A stretch of DNA of 64,000 nt from contig CBRAFO010000001.1 of the NCBI GenBank assembly GCA_967755175.1, positions 1 to 64,000 on the forward strand. The letters are read 5' to 3'. Shown here piece after piece: positions 1 to 8,800 of this stretch. Both the position numbers and the translations under genes were made by a program. This stretch comes from Rariglobus sp967755175. Its GTDB lineage: Bacteria > Verrucomicrobiota > Verrucomicrobiia > Opitutales > Opitutaceae. The notes under the pieces are model-generated. The model made no database searches and had not been told where the DNA came from. It worked only from the letters and a program-made list of their open reading frames with translations. Position 1 is the stretch's first letter. Each line of letters opens with the position of its first letter.

Positions 1-163
1 ACGCGGCGAAACGAGAGGCCTGACAGGGCGTGATAATTGATCCGTTGTGCGCGGGCGCTCAAGGGAGCCAGATGCCTCGCATCTTCGTCTGAAGCGGGAC
101 GAGCGGAGGGGCGGCTGATGACGCCGGGAGGTCTGGCCTTTTTATCTTCTTGATCCGCGTTAT

Positions 164-187
164 GAAAAAAGCCCCCGCGCGGGGAGC
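164..187 (-). terminator. Rho-independent terminator, minus strand
   Basis: A 12-base GC palindrome lies at 173-184, extended by a GC pair on each side with one bulge. On the minus strand it is followed directly by six T residues, the classic hairpin plus U-tract. It probably ends transcription from the 1681-aa gene, about 290 bases past its stop codon. No comparable T-tract exists on the plus-strand side. Confidence 0.65.
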
Positions 188-229
188 GTCGGGGCTGGAT
201 GGGACGAAACGGTGGGCGGGGGGCTTGAG

Positions 230-412
230 CTAGGGTGTGTCTGGGAAAGTATCCGGCCCATCGCTGGCGCTCTACGAGTGGAGCGAGAAAGGACGCTGGG
301 CCGGCGTTGTCCTCGGCGGCACGGGCCGCTGGCCCGCCTCCGCCTCGGCCGCCTTGGCCGAGCATCCTTTCTCGCTCACGCTGGCCCGGATTCTTTCCCA
401 GGCACACCCTAG
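230..412. repeat. 183-bp imperfect inverted-repeat element (MITE-like)
   Basis: The outer arms 230-260 and 382-412 are reverse complements at 28 of 31 positions, beginning CTAGGGTGTG and ending CACACCCTAG. Inner arms around 280-302 and 356-378 also pair well, and a small palindrome sits near 322-336, so the whole segment could fold as one long hairpin. There is no open frame for a transposase and no clear target duplication beyond the CTAG ends. It could be a non-autonomous element or a large structured transcript end. Confidence 0.5.
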
Positions 413-466
413 CCGGCGGGGGCGCCGGCTACACTTTGGGGGAGAGGCCGCCGGGGGCGGCGGCCT
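410..466 (-). terminator. Pair of perfect 9-bp hairpins with four-base loops
   Basis: Two stem-loops have the same design: 410-418 pairs with 423-431, and 445-453 pairs with 458-466. Each has a perfect 9-bp stem and a GGGG loop, read as CCCC on the minus strand. They lie within 65 bases of the stop codon of the 1681-aa gene. Neither has a U-tract, so they could be factor-assisted terminators or 3'-end stabilisers. The first shares three bases with the end of the inverted-repeat element. Confidence 0.4.
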
Positions 467-472
467 TACTTT

Positions 473-3400
473 CTACGGATTGACGGTGAGGTTATCGAGG
501 GTCGCGGCGCAGAGCGTGGCGGTGGTGTGGCTGGTTACCGCGAGGCCGATATAGACATTGGTCGCCATCGTGATCGTTTGCGTGCCGATGGTCGTCCAGG
601 TCGTGCCGTCGGGGGAGCGGTAGGCGGTGAATACGTTGCCTACGCGGGTCACGCGCACCCAGTAGGGCGCGGTGAGGCCGGTCGTTGTGGTGGTCGCCGA
701 GGTGCCGTTGGTGGTGGCTCGGCGTTGGAAGGCCACTCCGCTGCTTGATGAAACGACGGTCATCACGTGGGTCGAACCGGCGGCGAGGGTTTCGCGGATC
801 ATCACGCCGGCTTTGGCCCACACGTCGGTCGCGTCGATCGCGGTCACCCGGGCGGTGATGTCGCAGTCGCCGCTGGCCGGCAGATAGGTGAAGCGGAAGG
901 CGTCCGCAGTGCCCCAGATGTCGGCGCCGGCTCCGACGACGGTGGTGACGGGGGTATCATAGAACGAGGCACCAACGAGGTTCACCGTGCCGATGTCGGC
1001 GGAGGCCCAGTCGGTCGTGGGGACAACACTGACGCTATCAAACGTCGCCGTGCCGAGCGCGGCGGTGGTGTGGCTGGTCACCGCCAGGCCGACGTAGATG
1101 CTCGTGCCCATGGTGATGGTTTGCGGCGTGCCGCGAGCCGTCCAGGTGATGCCGTCGGCAGAGGTGTAGGCGGTGAAGGTGCTGCCGACGCGGGCGAGTT
1201 TTACCCAATAGGGGGCGACGAGTCCGGCCGTGGCAATGTTGGTGGAGGCGCCTCCGGCGGTGGTCCGGTATTGGAAGGCGGCTCCGTTGGACGGGGTCAT
1301 AAAAATCCCGGCGTAGGCGGAGTTGGCGGCGAGGGTGTCGCGGATCATGACGCCGGCCTTGGACCAGGGATCCGTGGCGCTCTGGGTGGCGACGCGGGTG
1401 ATGATCGCGCCGTCACCGTCGAGGGTTTGCCAGACATAGTGGAAGGCGTCGGCAGTGCCCCAGATGTCAGCGCCGGCTCCGGTGACCGAGTAAACGCCCG
1501 CGCTGTAGCTGGCGTTGCCGGAGAGGACGGTGGAACCGATATCCTGCTGGGTCCAGAGGGCGGTGGCGGGATCGCTGGTGGGCGTGGCGGTGGCTTGGGC
1601 GGAGTTGACGCTTTCGGCACCTTTGACTGCGGAGACAACGTAGTAGTAGGGCGTGCCGTTGGTCAGGCCGGTGTCGAGGTAGCTGGTGGTCGTGACGCCG
1701 GCGGCCACCGTGGTGTAGGCACCGCCCGAGGTGGTGGAGCGTTTGACGTTGTAGCTGCTGGCTCCGGAGAGGGCGGTCCAACTCAGGTAGGCCTCGGTGT
1801 TCCAGCCCGTGGCAACGAGGCCGGTGGGGGCCGGGGTCACGGGGATGCTGGAGGTCTCGGTGGAGCCGGTGCTTTGGGCGAGGGAGTTTTGGGCAACGAC
1901 GACGTAGTAGTAAGTGATGCCGTTGGTCAGGCCGGTGTCGGTGTAGGTCGTGCCGGTGAGGCCGCCGGAGAGGATCGTGTAGGGGCCGCCAGCGGTGGTG
2001 GAGCGCTTGACGATGTAGCCGGTGGCGTTGGTGACGACGGTCCAGTTAAGGACGTTCTGGGAGTCGCCGGCGGTGACCGTGACGGTGGGGTTGGTCAGGC
2101 CGGAGTAGAGCGTGCTGATCTGCGCGGCGGTGAGGACGGTGCCGTAGATGTGGAAGTCGTCGAGTTTGCCGTTGAGGTAGGGGTCGTTGAATTGCGAGCG
2201 GCCGAGGCGGTTCTGGGTGGTTGCGCCGAGGCTGGACGGGTTGAGCGTCATGGCGGTGTTCTGGCCAACTTGCGCGCCGTCCACGTAGAGCGTGCCGGTC
2301 GCGCCGTTCAGAGTGACGGCGACGTGGTGCCAGCCGCTGATCGGCAGGGTGGCGGTGCCGTCGATTTTTTGTTCGCCGGCGGTGCCGGAGGTGGTGATCG
2401 CGAAGCGGATCTTGCCGGTGGCGGCGTTTTGCGGGGCGAGGAACATGTAGTTCGTCGTGCCGGTGCCGAAGTCGAAGATGCGGGCCCAGTTGCTCGTCGA
2501 GTTGAGGTAAACCCAACTGGTGAGCGTGCAGGTGGTGAGGCCGTTGACGACGCCGGTGGGGAGCGTGACGTATTGGCTGGAGGCGCTGGCGAGGTTGACC
2601 GCGTTGCCGAGCTGGCCGGTGGTCCACGTGGCACCGTTTACGAGGGTGCCGGTCCAGCCGTTGGCGGTGGAGTCGGCGGCGGTGGTGCCGCTGGCCTCGT
2701 CGAACTTCAGGTGGGCGACGCCGTAGGTGGCGAGGGTCTGGGCATCGGCGGTGGTGAGGGCGCCGCGGTAGATGCGGAAGTCGTCGATCTTGCCATCGAA
2801 ATACGCGTCGTTCCATTGCGACATGCCGATGGAGTTCTGCGAAGTGGGCGGCAATTGGGCCGGAGACATGGGCATGGAGAGGTTTTGGCCGACGACCTGT
2901 CCGTTGACGTAGAGGGTGGCGGTGGAACCGCTCTTGGTGATGACCACATGAGTCCATTGACCGGTGGGCAGCGGGGCGGCCCCATCGACATTTTCTTCGC
3001 CGACACCGGTGCTGCGGGTGATGCCGAAGCGCAAGTTCCCGCTGCCACCTTGGGCGGACAGATATAGGTAGCGCTCGCTCAGCCAGCGCTGATTACCCCA
3101 CGGATCGACACCACCATACATGCCGCTGCCGCTTCCGAAGTCGAAGATCCGGGTGTTCGCGCTGGCGGTGTTTTGGTAAACCCAGGCCGAGACGCTGAAG
3201 TCCGAGAGGTTGGCGGCGATCCCTGTCGGAAGGCTGACATACTGGCTGGACGCTTTGGCGAGGTTAACGGCGTTGCCGAGTGTGCCGGTGGTCCAGGTGG
3301 GCGTGTTGACGAGAGTGCCGGTCCAGCCATTGCCGGTGGAGTCGGCGGCGGTGGTGCCGGTGGTTTCGTCGAACTTCAGACGGGCGAGGAGCGCGGAGCC

Positions 3401-5518
3401 GACGAGGGCGGAGGCTTCGTTGGAGTTGCCGGTCTCGCCGGTGGGCGTGGTCGCGGTGACCACGTAGTAGTAGGTGGTGTTACCCGTAGCGACCGAGGTG
3501 TCGGTGTAGGTATTGGTCGTGAGGCCGGTGGCGATGGTGGTGTAGGCGCCGCCGGAGGTGGTGGCGCGCTTTACGTTGTAGCTCGTGGCGTAGGCGGAGC
3601 CCCACCAGGAAAGGACGGGCTGTTGCGCGGTGACGGCGGCGGTGAGGCCGCTGGGATTGGCGCCGGTCGTGATGGGTGGAAGCGCGGCGGTCAACGCGTC
3701 CCAGCCAGGGGAATCGCCGTTCCAACTCCAATTGGTCCCGTTCTGGTCAACCAAGGTCTTGGTGTAAGGAACGGCGAGTCCCTTGAGGTTGACGTAGTGG
3801 TGATACAACGTCGCCCAACCGGGGCGATCGGTCAGTCCCCTGGATTGCGAGCTGGGGCCGGTCATCAGCCAGCTCTCCTCGGCGTAGGGAGTGAAGGGGA
3901 CGTCCTGCAGAAGGTTATACTTGGCGGTGTATTCCGCCAGGGAAAGGACGCGGTTGTTCTCGTAGCCGAACAGATCGGTGCCTTGGTTCCATGCCATTTG
4001 GCAGAGGGTGGCGAGTTCGGCGACGTTGAGGGTGGCGTGGCCTTGGTCACGGCCGATTTCTTGTCCTTGGCCGAGGTAGCCGGGGTGAATGAAATTCACG
4101 GTGCGATCGATGCAGCCGTTGCCCAAGCCGCTGTAGAAATAGGTGAGGGCTTCGGTGGTCAGCGTGGTGTTATCGCAGAAGACGCCGATCGCATAGACGC
4201 TGTTGAGCGCGCAGAGGTCCCAGTTGGCCCAGTAGTGGTCGTTGGAGGTGCCGTTGTGGCGTGTAAGGAAGTCGTGCGCGAGCGGGTAGAAGACGTTGTA
4301 AATCATCGTCTGGAACTGGGCGATGTCGGCCGGCTGCCAACCGGGATAGGTCCGCATGATTTCGGCGGCGGCGGCGAATTGGTAGGCGTAGAGCTCGGTG
4401 AGCAGGACGTTGGAGTCACCAGCGACGCTGGTGAGCGTGTTGGCCCAAGAGTTCAGCAGAGTGACGGCCTGATCGGCGTAGGCAGTATCGCCGGTGATCT
4501 TCCAGTAGAGCGCGCTGCCATAGACCACCGCGATGTCATTATATAGACGGGAGGTGTCGTTGGTGGCGCCACGCGTGATCGTGGCTTGAGCATGGGACCC
4601 CCAGCTGCCGTTCGCGGACATCCAGCTTGCATCCAGCGCGTTGAAGTTGGAGAGCCAGGGTTCCTGGCCGAGCGCGACGTTGGTGCGCATGCGCTCGAAA
4701 TCGGCGGCAGTGTTCAACAAGCCTGGGTGGACGAAGGTGCCGGCGGCGGGCGCGATGTAGGCGGTGAGGTTAACTTGGAAAACACGTTCGCCGGCCAGGG
4801 TGGTGATGGTGCCGTTGGCCACGCCACTCGCGCCGGAGGTGTAGGCGGTGCCACCGCTGTAGGGGTTGCCGCCGGTCGCAGCGTCACGGATACCGAACAT
4901 CTCGAAGTAATCCGAAGTCGTGCCGAGGTCGAAGCCGTAGGTGGTGTTGGGCGCGAGGATGATGGGGGCCTTCAACGTGAACGTGAGATAGGTGCCAGGG
5001 CCGTTGGCGGTGCCGCCTTGGCCGGGGTTGCCGGTGCCGCCGGAGGGAGCAGTCTCCTGCGAGAGCGGAATGAAAGTGGTGCCGCTGAGACGGCCGACGC
5101 GGAGGCGGAAGGTGGAGGTGGTATCGTTGAGGTCGTAGCCGCCGATGTTGGTGCCGCTGGCGGTGTTGTTGGAGTAGGCCTGCACGCGGACGGTGATGGA
5201 GCTAAGCGTGTAGCCGCCGGCGTTGGAGCCGGTGGTAAAGGTCTGGCCCTGGGCGGCGCGGTCGGTCGCGACGTAGGTGGTGGCATCATTGGCCGAGCCG
5301 TTGTTGGGACTGCCGTTGGCGTTGACGCCGGAGCCGCCGACGTTGTCGGCATCGAAGGTTGCACCGACCCAGTTTGAAATCGCCGCGGGCGTGGCGGTGG
5401 GTGCGGACGTGCTAAAAGTGAGCGTGGCGGCGGAGGCTAACGACGAGAGCAGCGCAACGAGGGGCGCGAGCAGGCAAAACGCGCCGAAGCGCGAACGGCG
5501 GACGAGGGAGGCATGCAT
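473..5518 (-). CDS. Giant secreted modular protein: alginate-lyase-like, FN3, LamG
   Basis: This 1681-aa exoprotein begins with a signal peptide (hydrophobic stretch near residues 14-30, ending at an Ala-rich site). A Ser/Thr/Gly-rich beta domain follows to about 260. Residues 265-600 resemble the all-alpha alginate lyase/heparinase superfamily, including the short motif EIGRDQGH and a YENNR sequence. Then come an FN3 domain (about 620-700), two LamG/concanavalin-like domains (about 709-930 and 934-1140), two FN3 domains (about 1146-1310) and two DUF1349-like beta-sandwiches (about 1316-1500 and 1503-1681). It probably cleaves or binds an acidic polysaccharide outside the cell; substrate and activity are not shown. 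There is no C-terminal sorting signal of the PEP-CTERM kind. It is a paralogue of the adjacent 2108-aa gene, sharing the N-terminal half of the layout. Confidence 0.85.
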   Translation of the reverse strand: MHASLVRRSRFGAFCLLAPLVALLSSLASAATLTFSTSAPTATPAAISNWVGATFDADNVGGSGVNANGSPNNGSANDATTYVATDRAAQGQTFTTGSNAGGYTLSSITVRVQAYSNNTASGTNIGGYDLNDTTSTFRLRVGRLSGTTFIPLSQETAPSGGTGNPGQGGTANGPGTYLTFTLKAPIILAPNTTYGFDLGTTSDYFEMFGIRDAATGGNPYSGGTAYTSGASGVANGTITTLAGERVFQVNLTAYIAPAAGTFVHPGLLNTAADFERMRTNVALGQEPWLSNFNALDASWMSANGSWGSHAQATITRGATNDTSRLYNDIAVVYGSALYWKITGDTAYADQAVTLLNSWANTLTSVAGDSNVLLTELYAYQFAAAAEIMRTYPGWQPADIAQFQTMIYNVFYPLAHDFLTRHNGTSNDHYWANWDLCALNSVYAIGVFCDNTTLTTEALTYFYSGLGNGCIDRTVNFIHPGYLGQGQEIGRDQGHATLNVAELATLCQMAWNQGTDLFGYENNRVLSLAEYTAKYNLLQDVPFTPYAEESWLMTGPSSQSRGLTDRPGWATLYHHYVNLKGLAVPYTKTLVDQNGTNWSWNGDSPGWDALTAALPPITTGANPSGLTAAVTAQQPVLSWWGSAYATSYNVKRATTSGGAYTTIATGLTTNTYTDTSVATGNTTYYYVVTATTPTGETGNSNEASALVGSALLARLKFDETTGTTAADSTGNGWTGTLVNTPTWTTGTLGNAVNLAKASSQYVSLPTGIAANLSDFSVSAWVYQNTASANTRIFDFGSGSGMYGGVDPWGNQRWLSERYLYLSAQGGSGNLRFGITRSTGVGEENVDGAAPLPTGQWTHVVITKSGSTATLYVNGQVVGQNLSMPMSPAQLPPTSQNSIGMSQWNDAYFDGKIDDFRIYRGALTTADAQTLATYGVAHLKFDEASGTTAADSTANGWTGTLVNGATWTTGQLGNAVNLASASSQYVTLPTGVVNGLTTCTLTSWVYLNSTSNWARIFDFGTGTTNYMFLAPQNAATGKIRFAITTSGTAGEQKIDGTATLPISGWHHVAVTLNGATGTLYVDGAQVGQNTAMTLNPSSLGATTQNRLGRSQFNDPYLNGKLDDFHIYGTVLTAAQISTLYSGLTNPTVTVTAGDSQNVLNWTVVTNATGYIVKRSTTAGGPYTILSGGLTGTTYTDTGLTNGITYYYVVVAQNSLAQSTGSTETSSIPVTPAPTGLVATGWNTEAYLSWTALSGASSYNVKRSTTSGGAYTTVAAGVTTTSYLDTGLTNGTPYYYVVSAVKGAESVNSAQATATPTSDPATALWTQQDIGSTVLSGNASYSAGVYSVTGAGADIWGTADAFHYVWQTLDGDGAIITRVATQSATDPWSKAGVMIRDTLAANSAYAGIFMTPSNGAAFQYRTTAGGASTNIATAGLVAPYWVKLARVGSTFTAYTSADGITWTARGTPQTITMGTSIYVGLAVTSHTTAALGTATFDSVSVVPTTDWASADIGTVNLVGASFYDTPVTTVVGAGADIWGTADAFRFTYLPASGDCDITARVTAIDATDVWAKAGVMIRETLAAGSTHVMTVVSSSSGVAFQRRATTNGTSATTTTTGLTAPYWVRVTRVGNVFTAYRSPDGTTWTTIGTQTITMATNVYIGLAVTSHTTATLCAATLDNLTVNP

Positions 5519-5825
5519 GGGGTGGGGCGGGGAAAAGCAATTACATCAACGGAGCAGTCCGGTGACGAAGGGCTCGCGGGCGTCCGGGGAAGGACGGGGC
5601 AGGGCGAGCTTGAGCAAAAACTAGCGGAACGCGGGAGGGGGGGGGGCTCCGGCGGCGAGCAGCGGGTGGGGGCGGGGTAAAACTAGGGGTGCGCCCACGC
5701 AATATTCTTGGGCGACGAAATACAGCGTCGCGTTGCTTTAACCGTAAACCGGAGTGCCGGGAAGGCGGCGTGCGCAGCGCGCACGCCGCGACTGAATCGC
5801 GGCGTAAAGCCGCTCCTTGTTCCGA
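5519..5825. other. Intergenic region between the two giant genes
   Basis: No gene is seen. The half nearer 5519 would contain the promoter of the 1681-aa gene; no clear -10/-35 pair is recognisable. A run of ten G residues lies at 5637-5646. The half nearer 5825 contains a chain of overlapping stem-loops just past the stop of the 2108-aa gene. Confidence 0.6.
5765..5813 (-). terminator. Chain of three overlapping, alternative stem-loops
   Basis: Three hairpins overlap and cannot all form together: 5765-5789 (11-bp stem, 3-base loop), 5785-5803 (7-bp stem, 5-base loop) and 5799-5813 (5-bp stem, 5-base loop). They start only 13 bases below the stop codon of the 2108-aa gene. No U-tract is present. 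They may stop or protect the transcript, or be a copy of a dispersed palindromic repeat. Confidence 0.45.
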
Positions 5826-8800
5826 CTAAGGCACGACGAGCCGGTAGAAGCGCTTGGGCTGGAGCGCGCCACTCGTGTCGGTGATCTGCACGGTGCCACC
5901 GGTGCCGGCAATGTTGGCCTGGAGGGTCGTCCATGAGCCAGCTGCCAGAGTATCGGAGCGTTCGATACGATAGGTTTTCCCGAGCACCGAGGGGAAACTC
6001 ACGAGGATGTTGCTGCCGCTCACTTGGAGCTGGCTGATCTTCAGCGTGCTGGCGGCGTTGGTGGGATCGGTCCCGGTGATGAATTCCTGAGCGTTGGTCC
6101 AGCCATCGCCATCGGGATCGGCGGTGTCGGCGGAGTTCTCGTCGCTTTCAATGGTGCCGAAGTAGGTCAGGCGCCAGCGTTGGAGCGGGGTGTAGGTGGT
6201 CGCGCTTACCTCGGAGGAATTGGCGCTCTCGCCGGCTACGTTGACTGCCGACACCAGGTAATAATAGGTCGCTCCATCGGAGACCGTGGTATCCGCGTAG
6301 CTGGCACTGTTGGTCGTGGCGACCGTGGCGTAACCGGTGCCGCTGCTCGCGGAGCGTTGGATGCGATAATAGGCCGATCCGGACACGGCGGCCCAGCTCA
6401 AGCCCACACTGCCAGCGCCCCCGCTGGCGGAAAGCCCGCTGGGGGCAGAGGGCAGTGATGGGTAGGCGCTGAAGTTGCTTTCGACGAAGCCGGAGGGTGT
6501 CCCCGTTCCGCGCGAGAGGCCGATCAGGCCGTCGGTAGCCGCGATCGAGAGAACGGTGATCCGCACTTTGCCGTCGAAGAAGAGTTCGATCTGAAAGTTA
6601 TTCGAGTTAGTCGTGCCGTATTCGTGGATGGCTTGCCAAGTCACTGCCACGCGGTCGCTGAGTTGTTTCCACGAGACGGTTCCTCCCGTGGCGGGATTCA
6701 GGTCGTCGAAGAGCGCCGAGACGCGCGGTTTGTTGAAGTGAGTGGCGAGGCTTTCGGAGAGTTCGGAGTCTCCGCTGCCGAAGGTGATGTAGCCATTGCT
6801 GCCGACGTAGAGCGTCGAATAGGCGACGCCGTAGAGCAGCACCTGCTTGCTGCTCGTGAGTGTCACGGTGGCAAAGGAATCATCAGCGAGGGTCAACGAG
6901 GTCCCGCTGGTCGGATCAGTCGGGAAGGCGGCGGCGGCGGCTCGGATGACCGTGTAACCGTTGATGTTGGTATCGGGCGTGAACGTGAAGGTCGTGGAAG
7001 CGGTGTCATTCACGTCGCCGGAACTACCGCTGAACAACTCCGTGAACCCGTCAGCGGTCACCACGCCTGACTTCGCGCTGATCTCGGCGCTGGGGTTGCT
7101 CACTCCGTTGGAGTTCACCGCCGACACGGTGTAGTAATAAGTCACGCCATCCGTGAGTGCGGTGTCGGTGAAGGTGGTGCCGGTTACTCCGCTGGCGACC
7201 GTGGTGTATGGTCCGCCGCTCGTGGTGGAACGCTTCACTGTGTAGCTGGTCGCGCCCAACACCGTGTTCCACGAGAGGACGACCTGATTGGCAGCAGGGG
7301 TTGCGATGAGGCCCTGCGGTGGCGCGAGAGTCGCGGGTGTCCCGGCGATGGCGACAACCTCGCTCGCGGTGAGCGCCCGGCTGTAGATGCGGAAATCGTC
7401 AATCGCGCCGTTGAGATACGGGTCGCCGCTCCACTGCGATCGGCCGAGGTAGTTCAACGTTGTGGTGCCGAGTGACGAAGGGTGCAGGGTGACGCCGGTG
7501 TTGGTCCCGGCCACAGTGCCGTTCACATACATCGTGGCGGTGTTGCCGGAGAGCGTGACGGCGATGTGGTTCCATGCGCCAGCGGTGAGGGCGATGGTGC
7601 TGTTGATGCCTTGCTCGGTCACCGACGCGGTCCGGATGGCGAAGCGCGGTTTGGCTCCGTTTGGCGAAGTGGTCGTGTATTGCGTGCTCAGGAACATGTA
7701 GTTCGTCGTGCCGGTGCCGAAATCAAAGATGCGCGCCCAGGTGGCGAAAGTCGCCGGGTTCACCCACACCGAGATGGTGAAGTCGGTCACGGCACTGAGA
7801 ATCCCGGACTGCAGCGTCGCGTATTGGGTCGAGGTGCTCGTGAGCGTCACCGCGTTGGCGAATTGACCGGAGTTGAACGTGGGGCTGTTCAGCAGGGTGG
7901 CGTTGTAGCCGTTGCCGCTGGAGTCGGCGGCAGTGGTCACGCCGGTCGTCTCATCGAATTTCAAATGCACGAGCAGGTCGGAGGGCGTGCCGGCGGACTC
8001 GGCGGAGTTGGCGCTCTCGCCCTTTGCGTTCGTCGCGCTGATGACGTAGTAATAGGTGACGCCGTTGGTCCGCCCGGTGTCGGTGTAGGTGGTTCCGGTG
8101 ATGCCACTGGCGATGACGGAATAGGAGGGGCCGCCGGGCGTGAGGCTGCGTTTGATGGTGTAAGTCAGCGCGGCCTGCGCGGGAGTCCAGGTCAAGGTGA
8201 CCTTCGAAAGCAGGCCGGTGGCGACGATGCCGGACGGGACCTCGGGTAGCGGGTTGGCGATATCGAAGATGTCGGCGGTCGAGAGCGCGTAGTTGTAGAT
8301 GCGCACATCATCGAGCCGGCCGTTCAACAGTGGGTCGGCACTCCACTGAGAATCGCCGAGGAAGTTAATCGTTGGGCGGAAATCGTCCGGGTTGATCGTC
8401 ATCGCGGTGTTCGTCGCGACAACGGCGCCGTCCACGTAAAGCGTGCCGGTGTCACCGCTGAGGGTGACGGCGACGTGGACCCAGCGGCCGGTAGGCAACG
8501 CACTCGCGTAGGTGAGTTGTTGCTCGGTGCCCCCGTTCTTAATGCCGAAACGCAGGCCGCTGCCGGAGTTGGGCGAGAGGAAAAGATACTGGCTCGTGCT
8601 GTTGCCGAAATCGAAGATGCGCTGGTTGTTTCCTCCGCCGTTCCAATAAACGAACGCGGCAATCGTGATATCGCGGTGGTTCGCCACATCGGCGGGGAGG
8701 GTCACCACATCGTCCACGCCGTCGAACGTGATCGCCTGCCCAAGTCGGCCCGCGACGTAAACCGGCGAGCCGGTGGCGGTGCCGTTCAAGCCGCTGATCG

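Larger units (their letters stand above)
1..472. other. Non-coding stretch at the window's left edge
   Basis: No convincing gene is seen here. All three plus-strand frames hit a stop within the first 40 bases, so any gene entering from the left on that strand would end almost at once. The stretch carries a minus-strand terminator-like hairpin (164-187), a 183-bp imperfect inverted repeat (230-412) and two perfect 9-bp hairpins (410-431 and 445-466) just below the end of the 1681-aa gene. Short open frames over the inverted repeat are low-complexity R/P/G-rich and are not believable genes. Confidence 0.6.

Noticed and set aside
120..152. Plus-strand terminator from the TTTTT at 139-143
   Set aside because: The preceding bases give only a 3-bp stem.
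767..3067. Long open frame on the plus strand across the 1681-aa gene
   Set aside because: Gly/Val/Asp/Arg-rich translation without domains; it is the antisense shadow of a GC-rich coding region.
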